Source: Populus alba (taxonomy: Eukaryota; Streptophyta; Magnoliopsida; Malpighiales; Salicaceae). From it: 64,000 nucleotides of DNA. Of this stretch, positions 45,806 through 56,160 are shown piece by piece. Each line of letters begins with the position of its first letter. Positions within the stretch are counted from its first letter, which is position 1. A model generated the notes under the pieces. The model saw only the letters and a program-made list of their open reading frames with translations, did not search any database and was not told where the DNA came from. A program made the position numbers and the translations under genes. The stretch is taken from NCBI RefSeq assembly GCF_005239225.2, contig NC_133300.1, forward strand, positions 1,288,848 through 1,352,847, read 5' to 3'.

Positions 45806-48110
45806 CCAATACAGGCCCAGCCCACGAAGCTTGAAAGTGAATGTGGTGTGTATTTTTGTTTATGAATTTTTTTTTATGATAAAATTGCAAGAATAAAGAA
45901 GAATTTAATATTCTGATTTAATCACGGATAAAGAATCATGAACTTACATGTAAGTTGTATTTTCTGAAATTCGATGAAAGAACAGAATTTTTAAAACTTC
46001 TTTAACACATCAAGTCTACAAAGCAGCTTACCTCAGGTAGGGTGCGTTAGGGGTGCTAATACCTTCCCTAACCACAACCAGTCCCTTACCCGCGATCTCT
46101 GACAAGACCAATACATCAGGTTTCCTAGTAGCCCTCAATGAATTACTAGGTGGCGACTCCAACGAACAAAATCAGCAAAACAGGACGAATAATCGCCAGC
46201 CGATGCCGCGCGCCTGGTTTTTTTTGGGTGCGACAAAAGTTAAAAGAAGTATCGTTGTTTTGATCCAATAACTCTTAAACCTTATGTGCCTCGTCATGTT
46301 GTCTTTCTTGAGCATATATTTTTTTTTCTATTTTATCCACTACTCATAACTTGACTAGACTTGATATTATTCATATAGATCCCTTTTTTTAGGATTCTGA
46401 TAATATATCATCATAGGTTCCTAGTATCACAGATACCATTTCCCATGTTCAACCAATTTGTACTCATCTTCCTACAGGTACTGAACGTTACTCTCTGACA
46501 CACCTGAAGCTCCATTCTCATCTACAACCCCCTAAGCTTTGTTTGAGATTATGGATCTACCTCTACGTCAATCCATACAAATTCATAAGTCCACAAAACT
46601 ATCATATTTTGCTTATTCTTCATCATTTACTTCCTTTTTAGCTTCGATTCATTGTTTCTCTGAGCCATCTTCCTATAAAGAGACAATTATTGATCCCCTT
46701 TGGCAGCAAGCTATAGATGAGGAACTTTCTGCTTTGCATAAGACAAATACTTTGGACTTGGTTCCTCTACCTCTTGGTAAGAGTATTGTTGGTTATCGTT
46801 GGGTATATAAAATCAAAACTAACTCTGATGGGTCTATTGAGCGATACAAAGCTAAGTTGGTTGCAAAAGGATACTCTCAACATTATGGTATGGATTATGA
46901 GAAGATATTTGCCCCTGTTGCAAAAATAACTACTATTTGTTCTCTTATTGTTGTAGCTTTGGTTCATCAATTTTATATCTCACAACTTGATGTTAAAAAT
47001 GCCTTCTTGAATGGAGATCTTCAAGAACAAGTTTATATGGCGCCTCCTCCTAGTGTTTCACAAGACTCTCGGTATGTTTGTAAGCTCAAGAAAGTGTTAT
47101 ATGGTCTCAAACAAGCACCTCGTGCTTGGTTAGAGAAATTTTCTGTCATGATCTCATCTTTTAGATTTGTTTCTAATAGTCATGATTCTGCTTTTTTTAT
47201 TAAGAGCACTGATGCAGGTCGTATCATTTTGTCCTTATATGTTGATGACATGATTATTACTAGTGATGATATTGATGGTATCTTAGCTTTGAAGACAAAG
47301 CTGGCTAGACAGTTTGAAATGAAGGATTTGGGTTCTCTTCGATATTTTCTGGGTATTGAGGTAGCTTACTCACCTAGAGGTTACCTTCTTTCTCAATCGA
47401 AATATGTTGCAGATATTCTTGAGCAGGCTAGACTTACTGATAACAAGACTGTAGACATTCCCATTGAAGCTAACTTAGGGTATTTTTCTTTTGATGGTTT
47501 GCCTTTGACAGATCCAACTTTATATTGTACTATTGTTAGGAGCTTGATATATATCACCATTACTCGTCTAGATATTGCATATGTTATTCATGTTGTTAGT
47601 CAGTTTGTTGCTTCTCCTACTACTGTTCATTAGGTAGTTGTTCTTTGTATTTTACAATATCTTCAAGGTAGTCTTTCGGAGCCTCCTACTTTCATCCACC
47701 TTTTCCTTGGAGCTGCGTGCATACTTTGATACTGATCATGGCAATGATCCCACATATTGCAAATCGGTTAATGGTTTTTGTATCTTTTTTAGGTGATTCT
47801 CTCATCTCTTGGAAGAGCAAGAAACAATCTATTATTTCTCAATCCTCAACCAAAATAGAATATCGTGTTATGACATCTATTACCGAAGAGATTATTTGGT
47901 TACATTGGTTACTTGCGGATATGGGAGTTTCACTTTCTCATCTTACTCGTATGTATTGTGACAACCAAAGTTCTATTCAAATTGCTCACAACTCAGTTTT
48001 TCATGAACGAATTAAGTATTTTGAGATTGATTGTCAACTTACTCGTCATCATCTCAAGCATGACACCATAACTTTGCCTTTTTGTTTCTTCTTCCTTGTA
48101 GATTGCGGAT

Positions 48111-48280
48111 TTCTTTACCAAGTCGCATTCTATTTCTTATTTTTGTTTTTTAGTTTGCAAACTCACGATGCGGCAGCTACAAGCATATATATATATAAGC
48201 TCTTTGTATATAGGTTAAAGTAAGAACAATAATACAAATCAATTGAAGAAAATTCTAGCCTCCTTCTCTTAATAAATAAA
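48111..48280 (+). repeat. Probable 3' end/LTR remnant of the Copia element
   Basis: Follows the RNase H tail (IADFFTKS). It contains tgcggcagctacaagc, a short TA run and aggttaaagtaagaacaata. No partner LTR is available in the window, so the boundary is approximate. Confidence 0.4.
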
Positions 48281-48309
48281 ATAAGGTAAATATATTATTT
48301 AACATTAAC

Positions 48310-48655
48310 AACCTCCTTATCCACTAGATCAAAGAACTCTTTACACTTTCATAGAAAACAAAACTAAATTATAGCCAAGTTAATTTTCCAAAATATTGAA
48401 TGCTATTTGTTTTAAAAAGAAACAAATAACAAAACCTTACCGCTAAAAATTAGTAACACCCCAATGTGTACAAATGGTGAAGCTAAACATGCCATGAATA
48501 CATCTGCAGAGCAATTACATGTCTTGAATTCAAGTCAAGAATACATTCCAGTGGTCACTGTAAAGTCATTCGCTTAGCAACACACAATAAGAATTAACTT
48601 GAAACATTTTTATGAACAGATATTCCGGGAGTAACTTCTTTGGATTCATTTCATA
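48310..48655. repeat. Dispersed block with ILK exon-boundary fragment
   Basis: 48310-48560 is collinear with 8785-9035. 48497-48655 is related to 15423-15578 and 27845-28000. The minus strand has ctctgcag followed by ATGTATTCATGGCATG, like the exon 9 start of the ILK-like gene (ccag then ATGTATACATGGCACC), then diverges. Confidence 0.65.
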
Positions 48656-49477
48656 GAAAAAGAGAGACCCAAAAGGAAAAAGAGAAGAGAAATTTTAAGT
48701 TAAAATATTCTTTTATGAGTTTTGAATTTTATTTTCTTTCTTGTTTATTTTTTTTCAAAATAAATACAAGAAATTAACTAATATAATATTAATAATTACT
48801 TCATATTACTCCATAATCACCGTAAAATCTTCGTGTTCAAGACAACAAATACTTATATTTGATGGCACGCGTAGTGGATTTTGTTCTTATTGAAATCTTT
48901 TCCTTTCTCTCATCAAAACAACAGTAATATTTGGGCTTGGCCTAATCTAGTAGGCTTGTTTTAGAAATATTAAACAAAAACAGTTAGAATTTCCTTCTTA
49001 TATATATTCCACAAATTAACCATTAGAAGAAAAAAACACAAACAGAAGAAAAATAAAAAGAACAGACTACAAAGAAGTATTTCCTTCTTTGGATTCATTT
49101 AACAGACTCTCTAGTTAGAGTTGTGTTCAATATTAATAGTGTAACCTCTTATACATAATCTAAGCTATAAGCTATATAAATAAAGACGATGGCTAATACA
49201 ATTGTTAAGCCTTCAAAATACTTCTTATATCTTAATTTGTAGCAGAGTCTTCTCCTCTCTAATCATCTTCTTTGTGATCTTGCTATACATGGATTTTAAT
49301 CAAGATATAATAGCTGCAGTTGATTCCCTTTTTAATCCCTCTATTGTTAATCCTGTTTTTAACCCCTTAGTTGTTGTCAAGTCTTTCATGCCAGTTCTAT
49401 CCACTGTTCTGTCACCTGGTTCTTCTTCCTCTCCTCGCTGCCTCCGATGCAAACAACGTCTTTGCATTCCTTTGTTG

Positions 49478-51560
49478 TGTCGCACCCAACATCGCGGCGG
49501 CCTTAAAAATTTATTCTCGAATTATGGAAAAAGAACAGATATCTGGCATCTTGTTCTTTTAGGGGAAAAGGTCTTGTTTAAGGAGTCGCCATCTAGTATT
49601 ATGGTCACTAGGAACCCTAACTGGTCAACAGAGATTCTATGGTCCGGGACTGGTTACGTAAAAGGGAAGATATTATCACCCCTTAAACGTCCTGCCTGAG
49701 GCAGGCTGCATTGCTAGTTTCGTCTTAAATTGCTAAATGTTTATTTTTTTTATGTTATGAAAATTTGTTTACAATATTCCTGACTCTGGCGCCAGTGAAT
49801 ATTAACTACGAATATTTTCAACTCTGGCGCCAGTGAATATTAACTACGAATATTTCCAACTCTGGCGTTGATAAATATTACGTAGCTAAAAAAATAAATT
49901 TAAATCAAATGTTTTTTTTTTATTCTCGACTCTAACGCCAGTGAATAAATAAATAATAATACATTTACTTTTACGCATGCACATATTTTTTTTATTTTTC
50001 TAGCTAAATAAAATAAAATACAACGAATAAAAATAATATAAATTTAAACCGGTATTTTTATTCCTAACTCTGGCGTTAGTGAATAAACCAATAAATTTAC
50101 ATTATTTTTATTTATGCATACACATTTTTTTTATTTTTTATTTTCTCTACCTCTTTTTTATTTTCTGTTTTTATATATATTTTTTTTGGCTGGGCTAGGC
50201 TAAATCCAGCCCAACATGTATATTGGTGGTTGGGCCCAACCCAGCCCCAGCCAGCCCGACCACTGGCCCAAACCAATGGCCTGGCTATGCTGAGCAGCAC
50301 GCGTGTTGCTACACTGTGCAAGTGAATTAAAATTCACTTGCACAGTGTAAATGTCAATTACTGAAACAATGCAAGAGGAAGAAGTCACGTACCTGGCGAT
50401 GGGGATGATTCTGGCTGGAACGTTGGTGGTGACTTTCGCCTGCTGGATTACCTTTGCTTCTGCTTTTTCCGTTCCTGTGCCCGCGGTCTGCTATTTGTTT
50501 TTAACAGACTTTGAGATGACGAAGGAGACAACAATGGAGATGCCGGTTTACTGTGGATGCCGATTATTGTCTTTATTTTTTATTTTTTTTGCAGGGATAA
50601 CACGATGAAAGGGATAATCAATCCTTGTCTGTGTGTGTGCTTCCCTTTTTCTCCCCTGCTCTGCGTGTTATTTCTTTATGTATTTCTGTGTGCCTCTCTG
50701 TTTTTTTTCTCTGTTTCCCCTTCCCCTGTGTCTTCGTTCCTCTCTCTGTATTTTCTTTTTTTGATTGTGTTTTGTTTGCTCTGTCGGGTGCGACAGAATT
50801 GCTCTATTTTTGTTGTTTTGCTGGCTTTTTCTTTCGTCTTTTTTCTGGGTTTCTCCTCCTCGGTTTCTTCCTCTTTTGTGTTGGTTTCGTCCCCTCTTTT
50901 ATAAGGCTAGATCTTCAAAAACCGTCTCCTTCACGACCGGGATCATGGCCTGTTGAATCGGCTGCCCTGGCGAAATGGAAGGGATGACGAACAGTATTAT
51001 TGCAAACGGCGTCGTTTGTGTGTTTTGAGGAATTTTTCACTTTGGTCCCTGGATGTTTTGTACTTCACAATTAAGATCTTAATCATTAATAATCAACTTC
51101 TAATTGTACCCTTGGATTAAGTCAATTGAATCCTTGATTTATAGTGCCATTTACACAACAGTCCTGGGTTTTTGGACTATTCAATTTGGTCCTTGGACTT
51201 TAATTTTCTAGCAATTTTTCCTTGAATCAGCTCCAAACTTTGGTATTTTTTCAATTACACCCCTGATTCCTTTAATTAATTAAATAAAAATTTAATTAAG
51301 TCCTCAAACTCATCACTTCTTCAATTAAACTCTTGATTTCATTAATTAAAATAATCTAAATTTTAATTAAATAAATTCTTCAATTAAGCCTTTGATTTAA
51401 TTAATTAAACTAGTCAAGAGTTTAATTAAATCTTTAAACTTCAAATCATGTTGTCCTTAACCCAAATTTTAATTCATTCTTCATTTATTTTATTTTTATT
51501 TTATTTTTTTATTATTTTTCAAATAATAAAAATAAAAAGATCAAAAATTGAGTTATGACA
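49478..51560 (+). mobile_element. Large LTR, copy B (~2.08 kb, solo)
   Basis: Begins TGTCGCACCC and ends GTTATGACA, flanked by a perfect 5-bp TSD tgttg (49473-49477 and 51561-51565). Same ordered landmarks as copy A: ggagtcgccatctagt (~49585), cctgaggcaggctgc (~49690), ctctggcgccagtgaata boxes (49785-50090), GGCTGGGCTAGGC (50190-50290), palindrome (50311-50348), T/C-rich segment and AT-rich 3' part. No internal domains, hence solo LTR. Confidence 0.92.
50298..50348. repeat. Palindromes in LTR copy B
   Basis: Perfect 18-bp arms at 50311-50328 and 50331-50348 with loop aa. Just upstream is the 8-bp palindrome CACGCGTG (50298-50305), which also occurs inside hairpin 1 of copy A (2456-2463). Confidence 0.9.
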
Positions 51561-52240
51561 TGTTGAACTAGCATTTTACTCCTTTCTCTGATTTGTTTCA
51601 CTGATGTTGTTTGGTCTAGAACTGTTAGTGATCAAAAATCTACACATGTATATCTTGTGTTTCTTGGTACTATTCTTATCTCGTGGAATTTAGAAAACAA
51701 CGGATTGTTGGTCGTTCTTATATTAAAGCTAAATACAAGGCTTTAACTTATGGTAGAACTGAAATTTTATGGATTCGTTCTCTGTTTTCAGAGCTTCGGC
51801 TTCCTAGTGTTTCTACTACTACGCTATAGTGTGATAATTTGGATACTAATTATTTGTCGGTCAATCTTTTTTTTTCTTGCCCATACTACACATGTCGAGG
51901 TTAACTACAACTTTATTCATAATAGAGTAGCTAATCAGGAGATTCGAATTCACTTCATTTCTTCCGAGCTTGTTCATGATTTTACTAAACCTCTATCTTT
52001 TGTGATCATTGTTTATTTTTTATCCAAGCTTCGTGTGGGAGCTCTATTTTTAGCTTGAAATAGAGTATAATAGGAAATAAACTGCTACATCATAGGACAC
52101 AATACAAGAAATTATGTTTACCTTATATAACTTATAGCTTAATACTGTACATAACCCTATTTATATAAATAGAAACTATGACTAATACAATTGTTAAGCT
52201 TCCTAAATACTTATATCTCAACTCTACAATTGAAGAGATG

Positions 52241-52548
52241 ATCCAATGACAAGCAGCTACGATTCAAGATTTGTTGATAGCAGCACAAAATTACAGCATT
52301 GTGTACAGAAATATAGAGTAAAATTACTATTTCAATTCATACAAGGATCCCAAGTGCACATATTATACATAAAAAGGGACAAGAGAACAAGGACATAGCA
52401 ACTCATTTTGATCTTGATCCCTAATTATTTTTCCCCTTAATTATCAATGTGTAACATGAAGCTCCAAAACTGTTAATTTCATCGACGAAAATCCTCGGTC
52501 CTGTTCCAAATTTCCTCTTCTTGAAAATGTCACTGAACGCCTCCCTTG
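52241..52548 (-). other. Probable 3' UTR of the ILK-like gene
   Basis: Downstream of the stop codon. The sequence is conserved in the duplicated 3' fragment at 26752-26995, including a stretch that stays open after the stop. A poly(A) signal could not be fixed. Confidence 0.5.
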
Positions 52549-55500
52549 CTACTTCCTGCATTTAATTAATAATCTCATTAAACATTGACTTAGAACAATG
52601 AGGTAAAACACAGTGGTCTTGGGCAGTTTATATTGCTGCTTCAGAGATATAGTGCATGAGATCCATACCATGGAAGCTTAAAAGTGTCTTTCCACCATCC
52701 TTGTTTTGAACAGTTGCAACAAACTTTATCCAGTCTTGTGATGATCTCAGAAAAGGTTGGTCTGACAACAGGTTCTGAATGCCAACATTCATTAATCAAC
52801 CTACATGAAGATCAAGCTGGTTCCCATAAAAATTAAGCTACTCCCTTGAGGTTGTTCCTCTCATTTCTATGAGCGAGACAATAGTGAGTCAAGCTCAAGA
52901 AGAGATCGGAAAACTAAGAAAAACAAGAGAAACTAATAGCTCAAGCCCTGTCTCTAGCTGGTTTTAGGGAACGGCCTTTTACTTGATCAATATCGAATTC
53001 GCATGAGCAGTCGTTTTCTAGATCCGTTGTATCATTCTTGGTTTTGGTACAACTTCCTATTCAATTTGCAAAAGAAATTGAAGACATAATCCAAAACTTA
53101 CTCTTTTAAATCTGGAGGGTAACTTCTTGCTTTGATCTTGAATGGCGGTCTCTTTTTCTCTAAGCACATCAACTTCACGACCTCTTCAGGAGTTTTAGGA
53201 TGGAAAGGCTGCACTCCCTCAAGCATCTAAGCTCAAACGAAAAACAAAAAGAAGAAAAGTCCCACTTAGCACTTAAATCTTCAAGTAAAAAACCATGCAC
53301 TGTGCAAAGAATAGCAGTAATACATATGAAGGAAAACAGGAAAGTACAACCAGCTTGCCAAATTAGACTGCGAAGTACCTCGTACAGAATGACTCCAAAA
53401 GAGTATGCATCAACGCTTCGATCGAATATTTCGTCGTTATAAATCTCAGGTGCCATGTATACATCTGGAAAGCAATACCATCACTTAAATTCAAGTCAAG
53501 AACACATTGCAGTAATCCATTTAAAGTTATTCACTCAGCCGTACATGATGAGTTTAGATGAAGAGTTCTGCTCTTAAAAGGAAGCAGGATAACAGTGTAG
53601 AAGTGTAAAAAAAACTTACTAGAATGGTCAATAAGAGTCCCTGGTGCTAATTTAGCTTTGTCAGGTGAAATGTTTGACAACCTTATCAAACCAAATCCAG
53701 CTACCTTCAATAGACCACCATTATCCAGCAAAATATTTCTGGCACCTTACCAAAATTTCCAATATTACAGAACAGTACATCTTAGGAAGTACAAATCAGT
53801 TTTCTATTCACACATCACATTAACTTCTGCATTTGTTGTCTTACTTTGGCTTTAAATCGCAATGGATGATCGGATCTGGTTTGCATTCATGAAGGTAGTT
53901 TATGCCCCTGATAACAAAAGATCGATCCATGCATCTTAAGAGTGGAAAACATAGAGACTACTCAGAGGAATGTAAAATGGGGTTGCTGTCACTTGGAAGC
54001 ATTCTTAACTGTTCTGTCTGCGTGCATGTGTGTGCTGTGCTTCGTTTTTCGGGGACAAATACAGAATTCGATAATTGAACAAGCAGAGTTTTTTATGCAA
54101 GAAATTCAAACTTGCCTGGCAATATCAAGACCAAATCTCAAAACTTTAGATGGGGACAACCGCCCCTTTTTCAAAAGATAACTTGCTAAGTCACCCTGAA
54201 AAATACAAATTCCACAGTTAAATCCACAAAATGAAAACCTAAAAAAAGCATTCAATCTTAATGCATGAGAGAGGGGGGAGGCATGCTTACTTTTGAATGA
54301 TATTCTGCAACAATCATCATCGGCAGATTTTGGGTGACAGCACCAACAAACTGAATCACATTAGGATGTCGAACTTTTTCTAACAAGGTTAGCTCATGTT
54401 TGAAAGCATTTCTGCCATTCAATGCCACAAAGAGGGAAAAAAAATATGAGGGTTCAATTCTATCATGGCCTTACAACCCCAAATTACTCAACCACAGATG
54501 CAGAACAACTGAAGCAGCAAAAAACAAGTAAACATGAACCATTTCTTTAAGAACCAGTTCTCAATGCTAGTCTTAATGCTTAATATAGTACATATAAGCA
54601 TGATGGAGCATAGCAGAATGGTTATTCAAGATGAACCTACATGCTTTCAGGGTCTGCAGAACGGTCCTTTTCGAGTATCTTCACGGCAACCTTGGTACCA
54701 TTCCATTTAGCAACTTGAAACATTCCCTGTCATAGAATTTATCAATTTATAATCATGGCAAGACATCAAAGGAAATTGTTAAACCATATATTTCTACCAA
54801 GTGAAGAACTTGAAGTGAGGTTATTAAGGTTGCAATTCTCTGCCTAGTTTTGTTATGGAACAGAGGATATGCCAGTCAAACTTCAATTCCCACAAGATCA
54901 TCTACTAGCTACCAAGCAAACTACAATAAGCTAAACAGTGTTTCTATTTAAGAATCATTAGGAAGCTAACAGAGAGTAAAAATGTTCTCACAGTAAGCAC
55001 AAATTAATGAAATTGAAAGGGAGTAGGATCATGCCTTTGTAATGCCGTCCGACTTTCGAACTTGAAGTTCCAATGGATTGAGCTCATACTCTGGAATCTC
55101 CCGAGGATTTGCAACAGTCATTGGTGTCTTCCTGGTGGTTTTCTAAAATAATCCAACATACATGAACACCATACCTCAAACACAGACAGAAAATTCAACA
55201 AAACCAAATTAAGAAAGCTATTGATATTTTATTACCGGGGCCTTAGCTCCTCTTGCCTTCAAAATGTTATAAACTTCAACATTCCCATAATACTTAGCAT
55301 CCGCACATGCCTATCGAAACAAAAACCCAAAACTTCACAAATTAAACGTAACAAGATCAAACAACATATGACTTGAGAATACCCTCATCGTCAATAATGA
55401 TTATATATATATATAAAAAAAAAAAAAAAAAAAAAGAATCTCATACTGACTCGAGATTATAAAAAAAAAAAAAAAAGATGAATGAATGTAGTAAATTTAC

Positions 55501-55926
55501 CGTGCTGCCCCAGCGATCACGGGCATCAATGTTAGCCCTACGACTCAGAAGGAGCTTGACGACGTCAACATGACCTTCACAGGCAGCAATATGCAAAGCA
55601 GTTCTTCCATCCAAATCAATACTATTAACATCAATACCTTCATTCAACAAATCCTCAACTCCTTTAACATCTCCTCTACAAGCCAAGAACAACAAATGCA
55701 TCGTCGCGTCCAGATTATCCGGTACACTCAACTCATCATGGCCATGAAGCGGACTCCTCCGAATTGGATCCAAAGAAGACTGTCTTCCGAAGCTAAACCT
55801 CAAGTTATTCCTCCTCGGATCGAGCGAGGATTGTCTTGAGAATTGCCTGCTGAATGACCTCCTCAACGATCCTGTCGAAAACTGACGTGAGATTCCTCGC
55901 TTTAGCTGGTTTGCAAGTCCCTCCAT
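52549..55926 (-). CDS. ILK1-like: Integrin-linked-kinase-like ankyrin/Raf-like kinase (12 exons)
   Basis: Exons (minus): 55926-55501, 55310-55236, 55142-55035, 54726-54641, 54411-54291, 54195-54116, 53907-53845, 53738-53620, 53464-53379, 53226-53102, 52800-52669, 52555-52549. They total 1428 nt, 475 residues, with all phases consistent. The N-terminus has basic Ser-rich repeats (RQFSTGSLRRSFSRQF, FGRQSSLDP); ankyrin repeats at ~75-160 (DGRTALHIAACEGHVDVVK); a kinase domain follows, ending DTFKLPWK. The Gly loop is degenerate; Lys is present (VAVKILEK); HRD is HCDLKPKN; DFG is GFG (VAGFGLIRL). Plant ILKs are Raf-like (C1 MAPKKK) proteins studied in stress, ion and immune signalling; the missing DFG Asp implies weak or atypical catalysis. 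Introns 3 and 6 start GC. Function is inferred from family. Confidence 0.93.
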
Positions 55927-56160
55927 ATTTATTTTCTTGGTAGCTAATTGGATGGTTCCCGGTTGCTTGCTTGATACGTAAGAATGCTGTTTAGAGTTTG
56001 GTAACTCAAGGGATCGAGAGCGATCATGAAGCGCTCGCTCTCGACGCCTAACCGGGGAGGAAGGATCGAAGTAGAGGAGCAGAAGGAAATGGAGGATGAG
56101 ATCCGAGAGAAATGGGATGGGAAAGAGAGGGGGAGAGAGAGAGAAGGTGGGGAGGATTTT
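55927..56160 (-). promoter_or_regulatory. 5' UTR / proximal promoter of the ILK-like gene
   Basis: Upstream of the ATG at 55926 the minus strand is C/T-rich (tctctctctccccctctc around 56110-56150), typical of plant 5' UTR pyrimidine patches. No TATA box could be assigned with confidence. Confidence 0.4.

Larger units (their letters stand above)
43680..46235 (-). mobile_element. Large LTR, copy C (~2.56 kb, solo, reverse)
   Basis: Reverse-oriented member of the 1437/49478 LTR family. It starts TGTTATTACCC and ends GGGTGCGACA, flanked by a perfect TSD aaagt (43675-43679 and 46236-46240). In its own direction it shows the ggagtcgccacctagt landmark (~46155), cctgaggtaagctgc (~46030), GGGCTGGGCT repeats (45515-45805), a palindrome (45181-45206), a GC-rich segment and an AT-rich 3' part. 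No internal domains lie inside and only one LTR is present, so it is a solo LTR. The family is much diverged. Confidence 0.88.
43162..48110 (+). mobile_element. 5'-truncated Copia element, interrupted by an LTR
   Basis: Integrase starts in broken frames (RYCWVYLMK), then 43239-43679 is open: DLDGEYTS, PEQNGVARRKHRHI, FWGETILIAVSLIN, RVFGCNCFILRPHAKC, FLGYGES. Here LTR copy C (43680-46235) is inserted. Reading resumes after the TSD with KKYRCFDP (a stop stands where Q is expected) and a degraded linker. RT runs 46560-47633: WQQAIDEELSALHKTN, WVYKIKTNSDGSIERYKAK, ISQLDVKNAFLNGDL, YGLKQAPRAW and YVDD (47238-47249). RNase H follows after a stop and frameshift (SWKSKKQSIISQSS, YCDNQSSIQIAHN). Gag, protease and the 5' LTR are missing. 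Confidence 0.9.
49000..52240 (+). mobile_element. Deletion-derivative Copia relic carrying LTR copy B
   Basis: Left LTR remnant ends near 49236 (ctaatacaattgttaagcct) and is matched at 52170-52200 (ctaatacaattgttaagctt) in the right LTR remnant. A PBS-like tagcagagtc follows at ~49240. A short gag-like open frame (MDFNQDIIAAVDSLF) starts at 49290. After LTR copy B (49478-51560), RNase H sequence appears at 51590-52010 in broken frames (WSRTVSDQKSTHVYLVF, AKYKALTYGRTEILW, THVEVNYNFIHNRV, HDFTKPL). Most of gag and pol is missing, so the host element was an internally deleted Copia. Confidence 0.7.

Noticed and set aside
50351..50987. Hydrophobic Phe/Ser/Val-rich open frames
   Set aside because: They come from the T/C-rich segment of LTR copy B and are open in three overlapping frames.
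52420..52555. Open stretch EVAREAFSDIFKKRKFGTG after the ILK-like last exon, also open in the duplicate
   Set aside because: The splice phase from the previous exon gives P-W-K-stop (TGG AAG TAG), matching family ends, so this stretch is 3' UTR unless an alternative splice is shown.
53175..53456. Single 93-codon kinase open frame as a separate small gene
   Set aside because: It is exon 9 of the ILK-like gene read through into its intron; the GT donor at 53378 and family alignment show the true exon end.
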